From Bacillota bacterium (GTDB lineage: Bacteria > Bacillota > Clostridia > Acetivibrionales > DSM-1351), in contig JAEWAX010000041.1 in assembly GCA_023391425.1 (NCBI GenBank), positions 1-64,000 of the forward strand: a stretch of 64,000 nucleotides of DNA, given 5' to 3'. The notes beneath the pieces were generated by a model. The model did not search any database. It was not told the DNA's origin and saw only the letters and a program-made list of their open reading frames with translations. The position numbers were made by a program, and so were the translations under genes. Below, one piece after another: positions 39,069-47,558 of the stretch. How positions within the stretch are numbered: position 1 is the stretch's first letter; every line of letters starts with the position of its first letter.

Positions 39069-40100
39069 ATGCAAAATGATATTGAAAAATTAAGGGCTAT
39101 AACTGAAATTCTACTTAAACCAGAGGACGATTTCAGCGAATTACCACAAGCAATAAATGATCTATTTTCAATGTTTTTAAGTACCTCTCAACTAGATATT
39201 GATGACTCCCATAATCGGGAGGACGTGTATCTTTCAAAAGGAAAAGCAATTGGTACTACCTGGGCTGCAATGTGTGTGAAGGAATTAATGAGGACTAAAT
39301 ATTTTCTACGAGGGCTATATGCTGGAATAAAGGCAGCTCAAGAAAAGTTCCCTAATACCAAAATTAACATATTATATGCAGGTACAGGACCCTTTGCAAC
39401 ACTTGCTATACCAATGACCACAATTTTTACAAGCGAGGAAATTAACTTTACTTTTCTCGAAATAAACCCAGTAAGTATTCAGTTCCTTGAAAAAACCATT
39501 AGTGCCTTTCATGCAGAAAACTATGTAAATACGATTATACAGTGCGATGCCACTACATATCAGTCTGATAAAAGTAAACCCATACATATTGTTTTAACTG
39601 AAACAATGCAAAATGCCCTGCAGAAAGAGCCTCAAGTTGCAATAACTATGAACCTTGTTCCACAAATGTTGCCCGATGGAATTTTAATTCCCCAAAACAT
39701 TAAAATTGATGCAACACTAATCCACCCCAAAAAGAATATGGAAAGACTGACCAACCCTGATTTCGGCAATCAGAAATACTACCACACTATAGAAACAATT
39801 TTTGAATTAAATCAAACTACACCAACACTTTATCCTGTTGAAAATATTTCAGGTATCAGCTCTTATTCCTTTCCAGAGGTTATCGTGAAACTTCCTTCAG
39901 ATATAGATCCTGAATATAAAGAGTTATGTTTATTTACTAATATTCAAATTTTTGGTGATATAGAATTAACAAACTGGCAGTGTTCCTTGAACTTGCCAAA
40001 GAAATTGATGTTCATAGATCGAGAAACAGTTTCTTCAGATAAAATAAGCTTCCAATACGTAATAAGTGATAAGCCTGGCTTCCAGTATAAATTTGTGTAA
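39069..40100 (+). CDS. SAM-dependent methyltransferase, PRMT-like
   Basis: The 343-residue protein has a class I methyltransferase core: NILYAGTGPFATLAIPM is motif I (SAM binding), FTFLEINPVS is the acidic motif after strand 2, and VLTETMQNALQKE resembles the double-Glu loop of protein arginine methyltransferases, followed by LPDGILIPQNI as in that family. An N-terminal helical region of about 80 residues precedes the core. It forms a two-gene unit with the YhhN-like gene downstream. A target cannot be named. Confidence 0.72.
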   Translation: MQNDIEKLRAITEILLKPEDDFSELPQAINDLFSMFLSTSQLDIDDSHNREDVYLSKGKAIGTTWAAMCVKELMRTKYFLRGLYAGIKAAQEKFPNTKINILYAGTGPFATLAIPMTTIFTSEEINFTFLEINPVSIQFLEKTISAFHAENYVNTIIQCDATTYQSDKSKPIHIVLTETMQNALQKEPQVAITMNLVPQMLPDGILIPQNIKIDATLIHPKKNMERLTNPDFGNQKYYHTIETIFELNQTTPTLYPVENISGISSYSFPEVIVKLPSDIDPEYKELCLFTNIQIFGDIELTNWQCSLNLPKKLMFIDRETVSSDKISFQYVISDKPGFQYKFV

Positions 40101-40122
40101 ACTAACAAAAATGAGGTGTCGC

Positions 40123-40812
40123 ATGATTACTATACTTTCTCTCATTCAAATATTATTATTCTTTTTGTCAATAATTGTTCCAAGTGCAGCAGTTCTAATT
40201 AGATTGTTTATTACTTTCACGTTTGTGTTTTTTGTACTATTTAGATTTTTCTGTCAAAAACAAACTAGCTGTTACAAGTACCTTGTGCTTGGAGTATTAG
40301 CCTGTTTTACAGGAGATTTAATTTTTGGAAATATAATTTCTATTTCTGCAAGCTTTTTAGGAGGAATAGCAGCTTTTGGTATAGCCCAGATTTTCTTTGT
40401 TTGTTTATTTATCAAAATACTAAAAGCCAATAAAATTAAAGTATTAAACAAAAGATTATTTATAAGTATGTCAGTACTATATTTAATTTGTTTTTTGCTT
40501 TGCTTTATATTTGTCAAATATTCCAATCCAAGCACTGTAATTACATTCGGAATTTTGGCTTATTCTTTACTATTATGTACAATGGCTTCCTTTGCGATAT
40601 CTTTAACTAGCATAAATGTTAGGTGCTGGGTTATTGCCGCAGGAGCTATTCTATTTGTGGTATCTGATACAATTATTGGGTTGACAGGGTTTGGTATCCT
40701 CCATATATCAAATCGCGAAATTTTTATATGGTCTACCTATATACCAGCGCTTATGGGAATCGTATATGGAGTCAGCAGTAATTTAGTTTTACCGACGGGA
40801 AAACATGCATAG
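40123..40812 (+). CDS. YhhN/TMEM86-family membrane protein
   Basis: The 229-residue product has about eight helices and the family pattern: an acidic residue in FTGDLIFGN, AFGIAQIFFVCLF, and SDTIIGLTGFG in the last third. Animal relatives (TMEM86) are lysoplasmalogenases. Start 40123 has a GAGGTG site 5 bases upstream; the frame also opens inside the methyltransferase gene at 40066. Being 22 bases after the methyltransferase, it is probably cotranscribed. Clostridia do make plasmalogens, so lipid turnover is a fair inference. Confidence 0.75.
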   Translation: MITILSLIQILLFFLSIIVPSAAVLIRLFITFTFVFFVLFRFFCQKQTSCYKYLVLGVLACFTGDLIFGNIISISASFLGGIAAFGIAQIFFVCLFIKILKANKIKVLNKRLFISMSVLYLICFLLCFIFVKYSNPSTVITFGILAYSLLLCTMASFAISLTSINVRCWVIAAGAILFVVSDTIIGLTGFGILHISNREIFIWSTYIPALMGIVYGVSSNLVLPTGKHA

Positions 40813-40855
40813 CTTTGAGAGAGCTGTGGTTTCTACTTCTGATGCTTAGAAATCC

Positions 40856-40916
40856 CAATCTAGGGTGGTACCATCGCTTAGTATTAGCTTATTAGCGGTG
40901 GTAGACATCGGATAAG
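40856..40916 (+). repeat. Dispersed intergenic repeat, module B, copy 3
   Basis: It has CAATCTAGGGT, ATCGCTTAG, a shortened centre, ATTAGCGGTGGTAGACATC and GGATAA. The AGGGTGGTACC part looks like a T-box but belongs to this repeat. A degenerate module A (TTCTGATGCTTAGAAAT) precedes it at about 40811-40850. Confidence 0.75.
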
Positions 40917-40942
40917 CAGAGCTCTAGCAATAACAAATTAAG

Positions 40943-41063
40943 AGGGCTGATGCAAACTATATCTGATACAATATTGTTCAAAGATTACGTTTAAATAGTA
41001 CTTCCGTACTATTTAAACAATAAGTTCTTCTCGTATATTGTATTTAGTTTTGCATCAGCCCCT
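40943..41063. repeat. MITE-like inverted repeat element
   Basis: A 121-base element with terminal inverted repeats GGGCTGATGCAAA (left) and TTTGCATCAGCCC (right). The imperfect pairing extends inward to ACAATAT. In the centre is a perfect 13 bp hairpin, GTTTAAATAGTAC with loop TTCC (40989-41018). There is no ORF. No clear target-site duplication is visible. It lies between the convergent YhhN and leuB genes, so it could also end both transcripts. Confidence 0.7.
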
Positions 41064-41136
41064 AAAAGTAAGTATTCTAAAGTATTAATCTCTGATAGTA
41101 AATTTAGCAGGTCATTTTATGACATTATTAATATAT

Positions 41137-42207
41137 TTAAAGTTCTTCTCGAATAACTCTACCCATTTCTTTAGTCCCAACGACCGTAGTTCCAGCAGAT
41201 GCTATATCTCCTGTTCTATAGCCTTTATTCAGTACATTTACTACTGCTTTTTCTATAGCAGCTGCTTCTTCAGATAAATTAAGAGAATACCTGAGCATCA
41301 TCGCTACTGAAAGTATTGTCGCTATTGGGTTTGCTTTGTCTTGCCCGGCTATATCAGGTGCTGAACCATGTATTGGCTCATACAGTCCAAGCTTTGTAGC
41401 TCCAAGACTAGCTGATGGAAGCATTCCAATTGAGCCTGTTATCATTGACGCTTCATCAGACAATATATCACCAAATATATTACTTGTAAGAACAACATCA
41501 AATTGTGCTGGGTTTCTCACAAGCTGCATTGCGGCATTGTCAACGTACATGTGGCTAAGGCTTACCTCTGGGTATTCTTTTGCAACCTCTTCAACTACCT
41601 GTCTCCAAAGTCTTGAGCTTTCCAATACATTTGCCTTATCTACTGACATAAGCTTTTTGCCCCGCTTCATGGCAGTTTTAAAACCAACTCGTGCTATCCT
41701 CTCAATCTCTGCTCTGTTATACATTTCGGTATCATATGCGGCCTCTCCACCCTCAGTTTCAAGTCTGCCTCTTTTGCCGAAATATATCCCGCCCGTTAGC
41801 TCACGTATAACCATTATGTCAATACCGTTACTAATTATTTCTGATTTCAATGGTGAAGCATCCTTTAGTGCACTATAAATAATAGCTGGTCTTAGGTTTG
41901 CATACAATCCCAAGGCAGCTCTGATTCCAAGAAGTCCCGCCTCAGGTCTTTTATCTCCAGCAACAGTATCCCATTTTGGCCCGCCAACTGCTCCAAGCAG
42001 CACAGCATCACTACTCTTACATGCATCTATTGTAGCCTGTGGAAGCGGTATTCCATGTTTATCTATTGCTATTCCCCCGAGGTCTGCTTCTGTGATATCA
42101 AACCTATGTCCATAATTCTGCCCAATTACTTTTAAAATATCTAAGGCTTCACTAATTATATCCGGACCTATACCGTCTCCAGGTAGCACTGTTATTTTGT
42201 AATTCAT
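41137..42207 (-). CDS. leuB: 3-isopropylmalate dehydrogenase
   Basis: The 356-residue enzyme oxidises and decarboxylates 3-isopropylmalate to 2-oxoisocaproate in leucine synthesis. Motifs are VLPGDGIGPDI, LLGAVGGPKW, RELTGGIYFG, SVDKANVLESSRLW, the metal-binding NIFGDILSDEASMI and EPIHGSAPDIAG. An AAGGAGATG site precedes the start. It is the last of three leu genes in order C-D-B. Confidence 0.96.
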   Translation of the reverse strand: MNYKITVLPGDGIGPDIISEALDILKVIGQNYGHRFDITEADLGGIAIDKHGIPLPQATIDACKSSDAVLLGAVGGPKWDTVAGDKRPEAGLLGIRAALGLYANLRPAIIYSALKDASPLKSEIISNGIDIMVIRELTGGIYFGKRGRLETEGGEAAYDTEMYNRAEIERIARVGFKTAMKRGKKLMSVDKANVLESSRLWRQVVEEVAKEYPEVSLSHMYVDNAAMQLVRNPAQFDVVLTSNIFGDILSDEASMITGSIGMLPSASLGATKLGLYEPIHGSAPDIAGQDKANPIATILSVAMMLRYSLNLSEEAAAIEKAVVNVLNKGYRTGDIASAGTTVVGTKEMGRVIREEL

Positions 42208-42347
42208 TTTTTCATCTCCTTATGTCGCTAAACTAATATACGATGCAATATATTTCAAAGATTAATTTATCTTGTTTTCACTAAGACCATTTACTAGCAA
42301 AAAATTTACCTTTATAGAATTACATCTATTTTAATGAATAAAATTGT

Positions 42348-42836
42348 TTATAACGAGTTTTTAATGTATTGAATTAATCCATCAGCTGAAATTATATTCT
42401 GCATGAATTCTGGAAAGGGCTGACCTTGATAAGCCTTTCCTGTTGTCAAGTTCTTAATGCTTCCTTTATCAAAATCAATCTCTACCTCATCTCCGTCCTT
42501 AATATCCTCAGCCGCTTCAGGGCATTCAATAATAGGAAGTCCTATATTGATAGAGTTTCTGTAAAAAATTCTAGCGAAGGTTTCTGCAATAACACAGGAT
42601 ATTCCTGATGCTTTTATAGCAATTGGAGCATGCTCTCTTGATGAACCGCAACCAAAATTCTTACCTGCCACCATTACATCGCCCTTTTGTACCTTTGATG
42701 TAAACTTATCATCCAAATCTTCCATGCAGTGGCTAGCCAGTTCAGCAGGATCAGATGTATTCAAATACCTTGCAGGTGTTATTACGTCAGTATCAACGTT
42801 ATTTCCATATTTTATTACTTTGCCTTTAGCATTCAT
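42348..42836 (-). CDS. leuD: 3-isopropylmalate dehydratase small subunit
   Basis: The 162-residue swivel-domain subunit shows GNNVDTDVITPARYL and the loop VAGKNFGCGSSREHAP, typical of the short archaeal and clostridial LeuD type. It pairs with LeuC to isomerise 2- to 3-isopropylmalate. A GAGGAGGG site precedes the ATG. Confidence 0.95.
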   Translation of the reverse strand: MNAKGKVIKYGNNVDTDVITPARYLNTSDPAELASHCMEDLDDKFTSKVQKGDVMVAGKNFGCGSSREHAPIAIKASGISCVIAETFARIFYRNSINIGLPIIECPEAAEDIKDGDEVEIDFDKGSIKNLTTGKAYQGQPFPEFMQNIISADGLIQYIKNSL

Positions 42837-42913
42837 ATATTTCCCTCCTCATACTTTAGCAATTGTTCGCTCAACATTACCAGTTAAATCATATATCTGT
42901 CACAGCTATGGTT

Positions 42914-42965
42914 GATGTATCCCCTTAGAATGCTTAGCAAAATCATTTGGGGATTTGTATTAGCT
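42914..42965 (+). repeat. D repeat, copy 1
   Basis: The 52 bases run from GATGTATCCCC through AGAATGCTTAGC to TTTGTATTAGCT. They match the minus strand of 47446-47500 at most positions. ATCCCC and GGGGAT can close a hairpin around the conserved centre. Confidence 0.75.
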
Positions 42966-43030
42966 CATTACAGTAGTTCAACAACTGTATACCTGTTGAT
43001 AGCTACTGAGAAAACATAAAGAAGACTTTG

Positions 43031-43056
43031 TCCAGATGGGTTTAACTCCATCTGAA
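43031..43056. repeat. Dispersed intergenic repeat, module A
   Basis: CCAGATGGG pairs with CTCCATCTGA. It is the module A hairpin, here joined to module B 18 bases downstream. Confidence 0.65.
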
Positions 43057-43073
43057 CTCTAGTCTCACTTATT

Positions 43074-43143
43074 CAGGGCCGTAGCACCGCTTATCCCTCT
43101 CTTGTATAAGAGTGGGTATTAGTGGTACTAGACATCGGATAAA
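43074..43143 (+). repeat. Dispersed intergenic repeat, module B, copy 4
   Basis: TCAGGGCCGTAGCACCGCTTAT, an inner hairpin (CTCTCTTGTATAAGAGTG), ATTAGTGGTACTAGACATC and GGATAA. The paired arms carry matching changes (CACCGCT with AGTGGTA), which fits a selected or once-functional structure. It lies just past the leuC stop. Confidence 0.75.
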
Positions 43144-43165
43144 AGTTCCATGCACTTTCTCCCCA

Positions 43166-44428
43166 TTAGTCCAGCTGTTCCGGCCCTGCTATTTTACCTA
43201 AAACTGCTGATGCAGCAGCAATGGCTGGACTTGCTAGGTAAACTTCACTCTCTGGATGTCCCATACGTCCTACAAAATTTCTGTTTGTAGTAGAAACTGC
43301 TCTTTCACCTTTTGCCAATATTCCCATATGCCCTCCAAGGCATGGACCACAGGTAGGTGTGCTGACAGCTGCTCCTGCGTCTATAAATATATCAAACAAG
43401 CCTTCATTCATTGCCTGTTTCCAAATCTTCTGAGTTGCTGGAATGATAATGCAACGTACATCAGCATGAACCTTATGGCCTTTTAATACTTCAGCAGCAA
43501 TTCTCATATCCTCAATTCGTCCGTTTGTACATGAGCCAATTACCACTTGGTCTATTTTTACATCTCCAACATTGTCTATTGTACGAGCATTTTCGGGAAG
43601 ATGTGGGAATGCAACAGTTGGCTTTATAGTATCTAAATCAATTTCATATACTAAAGAATACTCTGCATCATCGTCTGCTTTATACGTTTTATAAGACCTT
43701 ATTGAATGCTCTCTTACATAACTCTCAGTCTTTTCATCAACTTCAAATATTCCATTCTTTGCGCCTGCCTCAATTGCCATGTTTGCCATTGTAAATCTAT
43801 CATCCATAGAAAGTGCATTAGCACCCTCTCCAGTGAATTCCATTGATTTGTATAATGCACCATCTACACCTATCATACCTATAATATGAAGAATTACATC
43901 CTTGCCTCCAACCCATTTACGAGGTTTACCCTTAAGAACAAATTTGATTGCCTCAGGTACTTTGAACCAAGCCTCTCCAGTAGCCATACCAGCAGCCATA
44001 TCCGTACTACCTATTCCAGTTGAAAATGCGCCTAACGCTCCATATGTGCAGGTATGTGAGTCAGCGCCTATAACTACATCCCCAGGTACTACAAGACCTT
44101 TCTCTGGAAGCAATGCATGTTCAACTCCCATTTGTCCCACTTCAAAGAAGTTTACAATTCCCATTTTCTTTGAAAATTCTCTACAAACCTTAACCTGCTC
44201 TGCAGATTTTATGTCTTTATTTGGTGTAAAGTGGTCTGGGACTATTGCTATCTTATTTACGTCAAATACACTGTCTATTCCTATCTTGTCAAACTCCTTA
44301 ATAGCTACTGGCGAGGTTATATCATTTCCCAATACCATATCAAGCTTTGCTTTAATAAGTTGTCCTGGTTTTACCGAATCCAGACCCGCATGAGCTGCAA
44401 GGATCTTTTGTGTCATTGTCATTCCCAT
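43166..44428 (-). CDS. leuC: 3-isopropylmalate dehydratase large subunit
   Basis: The 420-residue subunit is an aconitase-type 4Fe-4S protein of the shorter HACN class. It shows GADSHTCTYGALGAFSTGIGSTD, with the first cluster Cys, GSCTNGRIEDM and the Cys pair region STPTCGPCLGGHMG. It starts behind a GAGGAGG site and is the first gene of leuCDB. No leuA is in the window, and I see no T-box leader before it. Confidence 0.96.
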   Translation of the reverse strand: MGMTMTQKILAAHAGLDSVKPGQLIKAKLDMVLGNDITSPVAIKEFDKIGIDSVFDVNKIAIVPDHFTPNKDIKSAEQVKVCREFSKKMGIVNFFEVGQMGVEHALLPEKGLVVPGDVVIGADSHTCTYGALGAFSTGIGSTDMAAGMATGEAWFKVPEAIKFVLKGKPRKWVGGKDVILHIIGMIGVDGALYKSMEFTGEGANALSMDDRFTMANMAIEAGAKNGIFEVDEKTESYVREHSIRSYKTYKADDDAEYSLVYEIDLDTIKPTVAFPHLPENARTIDNVGDVKIDQVVIGSCTNGRIEDMRIAAEVLKGHKVHADVRCIIIPATQKIWKQAMNEGLFDIFIDAGAAVSTPTCGPCLGGHMGILAKGERAVSTTNRNFVGRMGHPESEVYLASPAIAAASAVLGKIAGPEQLD

Positions 44429-44561
44429 ATATAACGCCTCCTCTTTTTCTTTAATATGTGAAACCCTGCTTATAGTAGTAATAGAATTTGCAGTTAAAAT
44501 ACGATTCCATATTTAAAATTTCAAATTAGTATAATATCTACTTAAAAGCTAAATTATTAAA

Positions 44562-44625
44562 AATAAAAACACTTTTCTAATAATATTGTCTTGAAATAAT
44601 TATACAATATGCTCAAAAAGTGTTC
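44562..44625 (-). terminator. Terminator after the AraC gene
   Basis: AACACTTTT near 44568 pairs with AAAAGTGTT near 44617, with a second nested stem ATATTGT/ACAATAT. On the minus strand the hairpin is followed by TTTTTATTTTTAA. It separates the AraC gene from the leuC promoter. Confidence 0.7.
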
Positions 44626-44649
44626 TTCCTGTTATTTATCGTTATTTTT

Positions 44650-45552
44650 TTATTTATGAATGTTTTTTGACGAGTTTCTATATTGCATAGGAGTCATCTT
44701 GATTTGTTTCTTGAACATGTCATTGAATCTCTGTTGGTTTGAAAAGCCTACACTATGAGCTATATCTCCGATTTTTAAATCAGTTTCGTCAAGCAACTCA
44801 CACGAACGTTTGATTCTAACATTGAGAAGATATTGCATAGGACTAAGACCAGTATCCTCTTTAAATGCCCTTGTAAAATAACTTGGACTTAGGAAAACAT
44901 ATTTTGCAATATCAGTTATCGAGATTTCTCTCTCGTAATTATTGAGAACAAACTCAATAGCACATTGCATGAGTTCCTTAATTTTAGGGCTTTTATTTTT
45001 TATGCTGTTTTCCCATTCTGCTTTTAGTGCTCTGGATATTAACACAAATAACTCCATAAGCATAAGGTAATTAAGCAGGTCACTACCTAGCTGGTCACTT
45101 ACCTTTTCCCTTAATATCCTGTTTAAAAGTACAATAATATCATTTTTTTGGCTTACCTTTAGCTTTATGAAAGCACCTGATTCTTTGCTACTTACGAAAT
45201 TTATAAAATCCTCGAGTGATGTCTCAGACAGCGCATGATGGGCTTGATTAATAAATTTAAAATATAGAACAATGAAATCACAGCCACCATCTGATGTTAC
45301 GTTCAACTTATGATGTTGATGAGGCTTAATTATAACAATATCATTGGGTCCAACTTCAACATTCTGTCCACCAATTTCAAACATACCTTCACCAGATTTA
45401 ATATATACCATTTCAAAGGTTTCATGGATACTAAGTCCCTTTGACCACTGCGCATCATGATAACGCTCAATTGACTTTACACTGGTAACCGGTATGAAGC
45501 TTGCTGAACCCATTACTCCTTCCCATGCTTTTGGAATTGTCGTTGATTCCAT
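44650..45552 (-). CDS. AraC-family transcriptional regulator
   Basis: The 300-residue protein has an N-terminal cupin sensor domain (about residues 15-130, MFEIGGQNVEVGPNDIVII and KPHQHHKLNV). Its C-terminal AraC DNA-binding domain has two helix-turn-helix motifs (ITDIAKYVFLSPSYFTRAF and IGDIAHSVGFSNQQRFNDMF). The cupin suggests a small ligand, often a sugar or organic acid. Six 13-base repeats occupy its leader, the last forming its ribosome site. Targets are not evident. Confidence 0.9.
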   Translation of the reverse strand: MESTTIPKAWEGVMGSASFIPVTSVKSIERYHDAQWSKGLSIHETFEMVYIKSGEGMFEIGGQNVEVGPNDIVIIKPHQHHKLNVTSDGGCDFIVLYFKFINQAHHALSETSLEDFINFVSSKESGAFIKLKVSQKNDIIVLLNRILREKVSDQLGSDLLNYLMLMELFVLISRALKAEWENSIKNKSPKIKELMQCAIEFVLNNYEREISITDIAKYVFLSPSYFTRAFKEDTGLSPMQYLLNVRIKRSCELLDETDLKIGDIAHSVGFSNQQRFNDMFKKQIKMTPMQYRNSSKNIHK

Positions 45553-45565
45553 AGAACTTAGCCTC

Positions 45566-45643
45566 CTTTATCCAATTTCTTTATCTAATCTCTTTATCTA
45601 ATCTCTTTATCCAATCCCTTTATCCAATCCCTTTATCCAATTG
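45566..45643 (-). repeat. Six 13-base tandem repeats merging with a ribosome site
   Basis: Six units of CTTTATCYAATYY (45566-45578, 45579-45591, 45592-45604, 45605-45617, 45618-45630, 45631-45643). On the minus strand each carries AAAGNGATT, and the final unit gives the AAAGGAGG site of the AraC gene 15 bases before its ATG. Confidence 0.85.
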
Positions 45644-45714
45644 TTAACCCCATTAATACCCCTTCTTTTTATACAGGTATTATTGTGTACTACCGCCCTA
45701 GATAGACTGTCCTT

Positions 45715-47133
45715 TTATTTAGGCTTACGAAAAACTCTTGGTTTACTATTTGAACTATGGTTTGCTGATGGCTTGCTAGTTTGGCTATGGCTTGCTGATG
45801 CCAATTTATTATCTGGTTTACGCCTAGCAGCTGGTTCTCCATACGGTTTTCGGCTTGATGCAGGCTGACCAGCCTTTCCGTCCCTTGCAGTTGACTTTCC
45901 ACCTTGAGTGTTCCTTATAGTTGGCTTTCCGCCTTGCTTGTGGCCTATTGGTTCCGCACCTTTTGGAACTCTTTTCTTCTTATCTTCTTTCTTATACTCC
46001 ACCATAGCTCCATCTTTCATCGACTTTGGAGTTATTTTTATCTGTAATTCCTTCTCATACTGCTTAATGAACTCAATTTCTTTTTCTGTTACTATTGATA
46101 TTGTCATACCCGTATTGCCTTTTCTGCCAGTTCTTCCTGCTCTGTGCAAATACTCCATAGAGCGCTCTGGAATATCGACATTAAATATATGGGTTATGCT
46201 CTCTATATCAAGACCTCTGGCGGCAATATCTGTTGCCACAAGTATCTGCAGCTTTCCTGATTTGAAATCGTCCATCGTCTTTTTTCTATCCATCTTTACA
46301 TTTGATCCATGTATACTCTCAGCTCTTATTTTATGGTATTGTAACTTTTCAGTAGCTTCTTCAATGTCACTACTACTACCACAAAAAGCAATAGCTTTCT
46401 TCGGGTTTAGCATTCTAACAAGCTTCCTCAAAACTTCTATCTTATCACGTTGCTCTGCTACGAAATAAATATGCTCAATTGTATCTGGAACTCCCAACTT
46501 TGAAGTACTCTTTATTATCATAGGTTCCTTCATCAACAGCTTTGCCCGTTCAATTGTACGGGTAGATATGCTTGCAGAACACATAATGAGCTGCCTCTCC
46601 TTGAGTGTTGTCTTAATAACAGCTTTAGTGGCCTCAATATAGCTATCATCCAGCAATCTATCTGCTTCGTCTAAGATAATGGTTTTAATGGTATGTGCTG
46701 ATATTTTTTTCTTCTGTATTAATTCAAGTATTCTACAAGCAGTACCTACAATTATATGTGGTTTTAGCTTTAGCTTTTCAATTTGCCTTAGTATGTTTAC
46801 ATCGCCTATAATTGGTGTTGAGGTTGCTTTTAAATCAGAATTCTGGGATAGCATTTCTATCTGTCTCTCTACCTGTATTGCCAATTCATGTGTCGGTACA
46901 AGTACTATCGCCTGCATTTCTTTCTTCTGAGTATCTATCTTTTCAAAAAGTGGAAGTAGATAAGCGAGTGTTTTACCTGTTCCAGTCTCCGACTGAATAA
47001 TCAAATCCTTGTTTTTTTGCGCCTCAGGTATTACCTTCGTCTGAATCTCAGTTGGCACTGTGATATTAGCTTTTTTTAACGCTTCAACCAATGACTTATT
47101 TAATTCCATAGTTTCAAATAATAATTCTTCCAT
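45715..47133 (-). CDS. DEAD-box RNA helicase
   Basis: The 472-residue protein has Q motif (IQTKVIPEAQ), Walker A SETGTGKT, PTHELAIQV, DEAD in ILDEADRLL, SAS in MCSASIS, ATDIAARGLD and HRAGRTGR. The last 75 residues or so are a basic Ser/Lys/Gly/Arg-rich low-complexity tail built on GGKPT and KPxxEPAARRKP repeats, likely for RNA binding. Such helicases remodel ribosomal or cold-shock RNA. The long structured leader upstream (47134-47558) may allow self-regulation. Confidence 0.93.
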   Translation of the reverse strand: MEELLFETMELNKSLVEALKKANITVPTEIQTKVIPEAQKNKDLIIQSETGTGKTLAYLLPLFEKIDTQKKEMQAIVLVPTHELAIQVERQIEMLSQNSDLKATSTPIIGDVNILRQIEKLKLKPHIIVGTACRILELIQKKKISAHTIKTIILDEADRLLDDSYIEATKAVIKTTLKERQLIMCSASISTRTIERAKLLMKEPMIIKSTSKLGVPDTIEHIYFVAEQRDKIEVLRKLVRMLNPKKAIAFCGSSSDIEEATEKLQYHKIRAESIHGSNVKMDRKKTMDDFKSGKLQILVATDIAARGLDIESITHIFNVDIPERSMEYLHRAGRTGRKGNTGMTISIVTEKEIEFIKQYEKELQIKITPKSMKDGAMVEYKKEDKKKRVPKGAEPIGHKQGGKPTIRNTQGGKSTARDGKAGQPASSRKPYGEPAARRKPDNKLASASHSQTSKPSANHSSNSKPRVFRKPK

Positions 47134-47282
47134 TTGTTCTCCTTTAAATTGACAACTTATATTTACTGATTATTTTATTGCTAACTCAATTTTTCCAGTT
47201 GGATTTACTAATCATAGCAGGGTGGTATATGTATTTAATAGGAGGCAATCGAAATTATTTATTGAATTTGTCAACTATAGAA

Positions 47283-47441
47283 CAGAATTTTTACCGTCAA
47301 AATGTTAGGATTCCATTTTGAGCGTTAAAGGAAACTTGGCTTGTGCCAAGCCTCTGGCGCCGGCAGATGCCTAGTTGAGCTTATACTTTCTAAAGTACAA
47401 CCGATCCAAGGATGGCGAGTTTGCGCGACGGTAAAATTCTG
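47283..47441. ncRNA. Candidate structured RNA or MITE closed by a long terminal stem
   Basis: The ends CAGAATTTTTACCGTC (47283-47298) and GACGGTAAAATTCTG (47427-47441) pair over 15 bp with one bulge. Pairing continues outward through CTAT and ATAG. Inside are CAAAATG/CATTTTG, CTTGGC/GCCAAG with a TTGT loop, GGCGCCGGC-rich pairing and TACTT/AAGTA stems. The interior is notably more GC-rich than its surroundings. It could be a non-coding RNA, a riboswitch-like leader of the helicase gene, or a miniature mobile element. I do not recognise a known family. Confidence 0.45.
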
Positions 47442-47445
47442 TGAT

Positions 47446-47500
47446 AGCTAATACAAATTCTGAAGAATTTCGCTAAGCATTCTCAGGGGATACATACGCC
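47446..47500 (-). repeat. D repeat, copy 2
   Basis: Its minus strand matches 42914-42965 (ATGTATCCCCT, AGAATGCTTAGC, TTTGTATTAGCT). It starts only a few bases from the right end of the element at 47283-47441, so both may be parts of one larger unit. Confidence 0.75.
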
Positions 47501-47520
47501 AGCTCTGCGGTAAGGCAATG

Positions 47521-47552
47521 ATTCTAGCTGAGGAAGTTGAGTCACCTAGAAT
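47521..47552 (-). terminator. Hairpin after the ABC-F gene
   Basis: ATTCTAGCTGA (47521-47531) pairs with TCACCTAGAAT (47542-47552) with one mismatch and a 10-base loop, 7 bases past the ABC-F stop. There is no T run, so termination is uncertain. Confidence 0.45.
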
Positions 47553-47558
47553 CAGTAA

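Larger units (their letters stand above)
42837..43165. other. Repeat-bearing gap inside the leu operon
   Basis: A 329-base gap between leuC and leuD, unusually long within an operon. It holds the D repeat (42914-42965), a hairpin around 42974-43014 (CAGTAGTTCAACAA against TTGATAGCTACTG), a module A hairpin and a module B copy. No ORF is supported. Confidence 0.6.
47134..47558. other. Long structured leader between ABC-F and helicase genes
   Basis: A 425-base gap with several hairpins: 47283-47441 (closed element), 47446-47500 (D repeat with AGAAT/ATTCT stem) and 47521-47552 (ATTCTAGCTGA with TCACCTAGAAT). No ORF with a ribosome site was found. It ends with the AAAGGAGAAC ribosome site of the helicase gene. 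Confidence 0.55.

Noticed and set aside
40860..40875. T-box-like AGGGTGGTACC before leuB
   Set aside because: It is on the plus strand, leuB is on the minus strand, and the sequence belongs to the dispersed B repeat (other copies read AGGGTAGCGCCGC). No specifier stem or terminator/antiterminator pair is seen.
47283..47500. Known riboswitch (cyclic di-GMP, THF, cobalamin or guanidine types)
   Set aside because: I compared remembered core motifs by eye and none fits. The element is kept only as an unassigned structured candidate.
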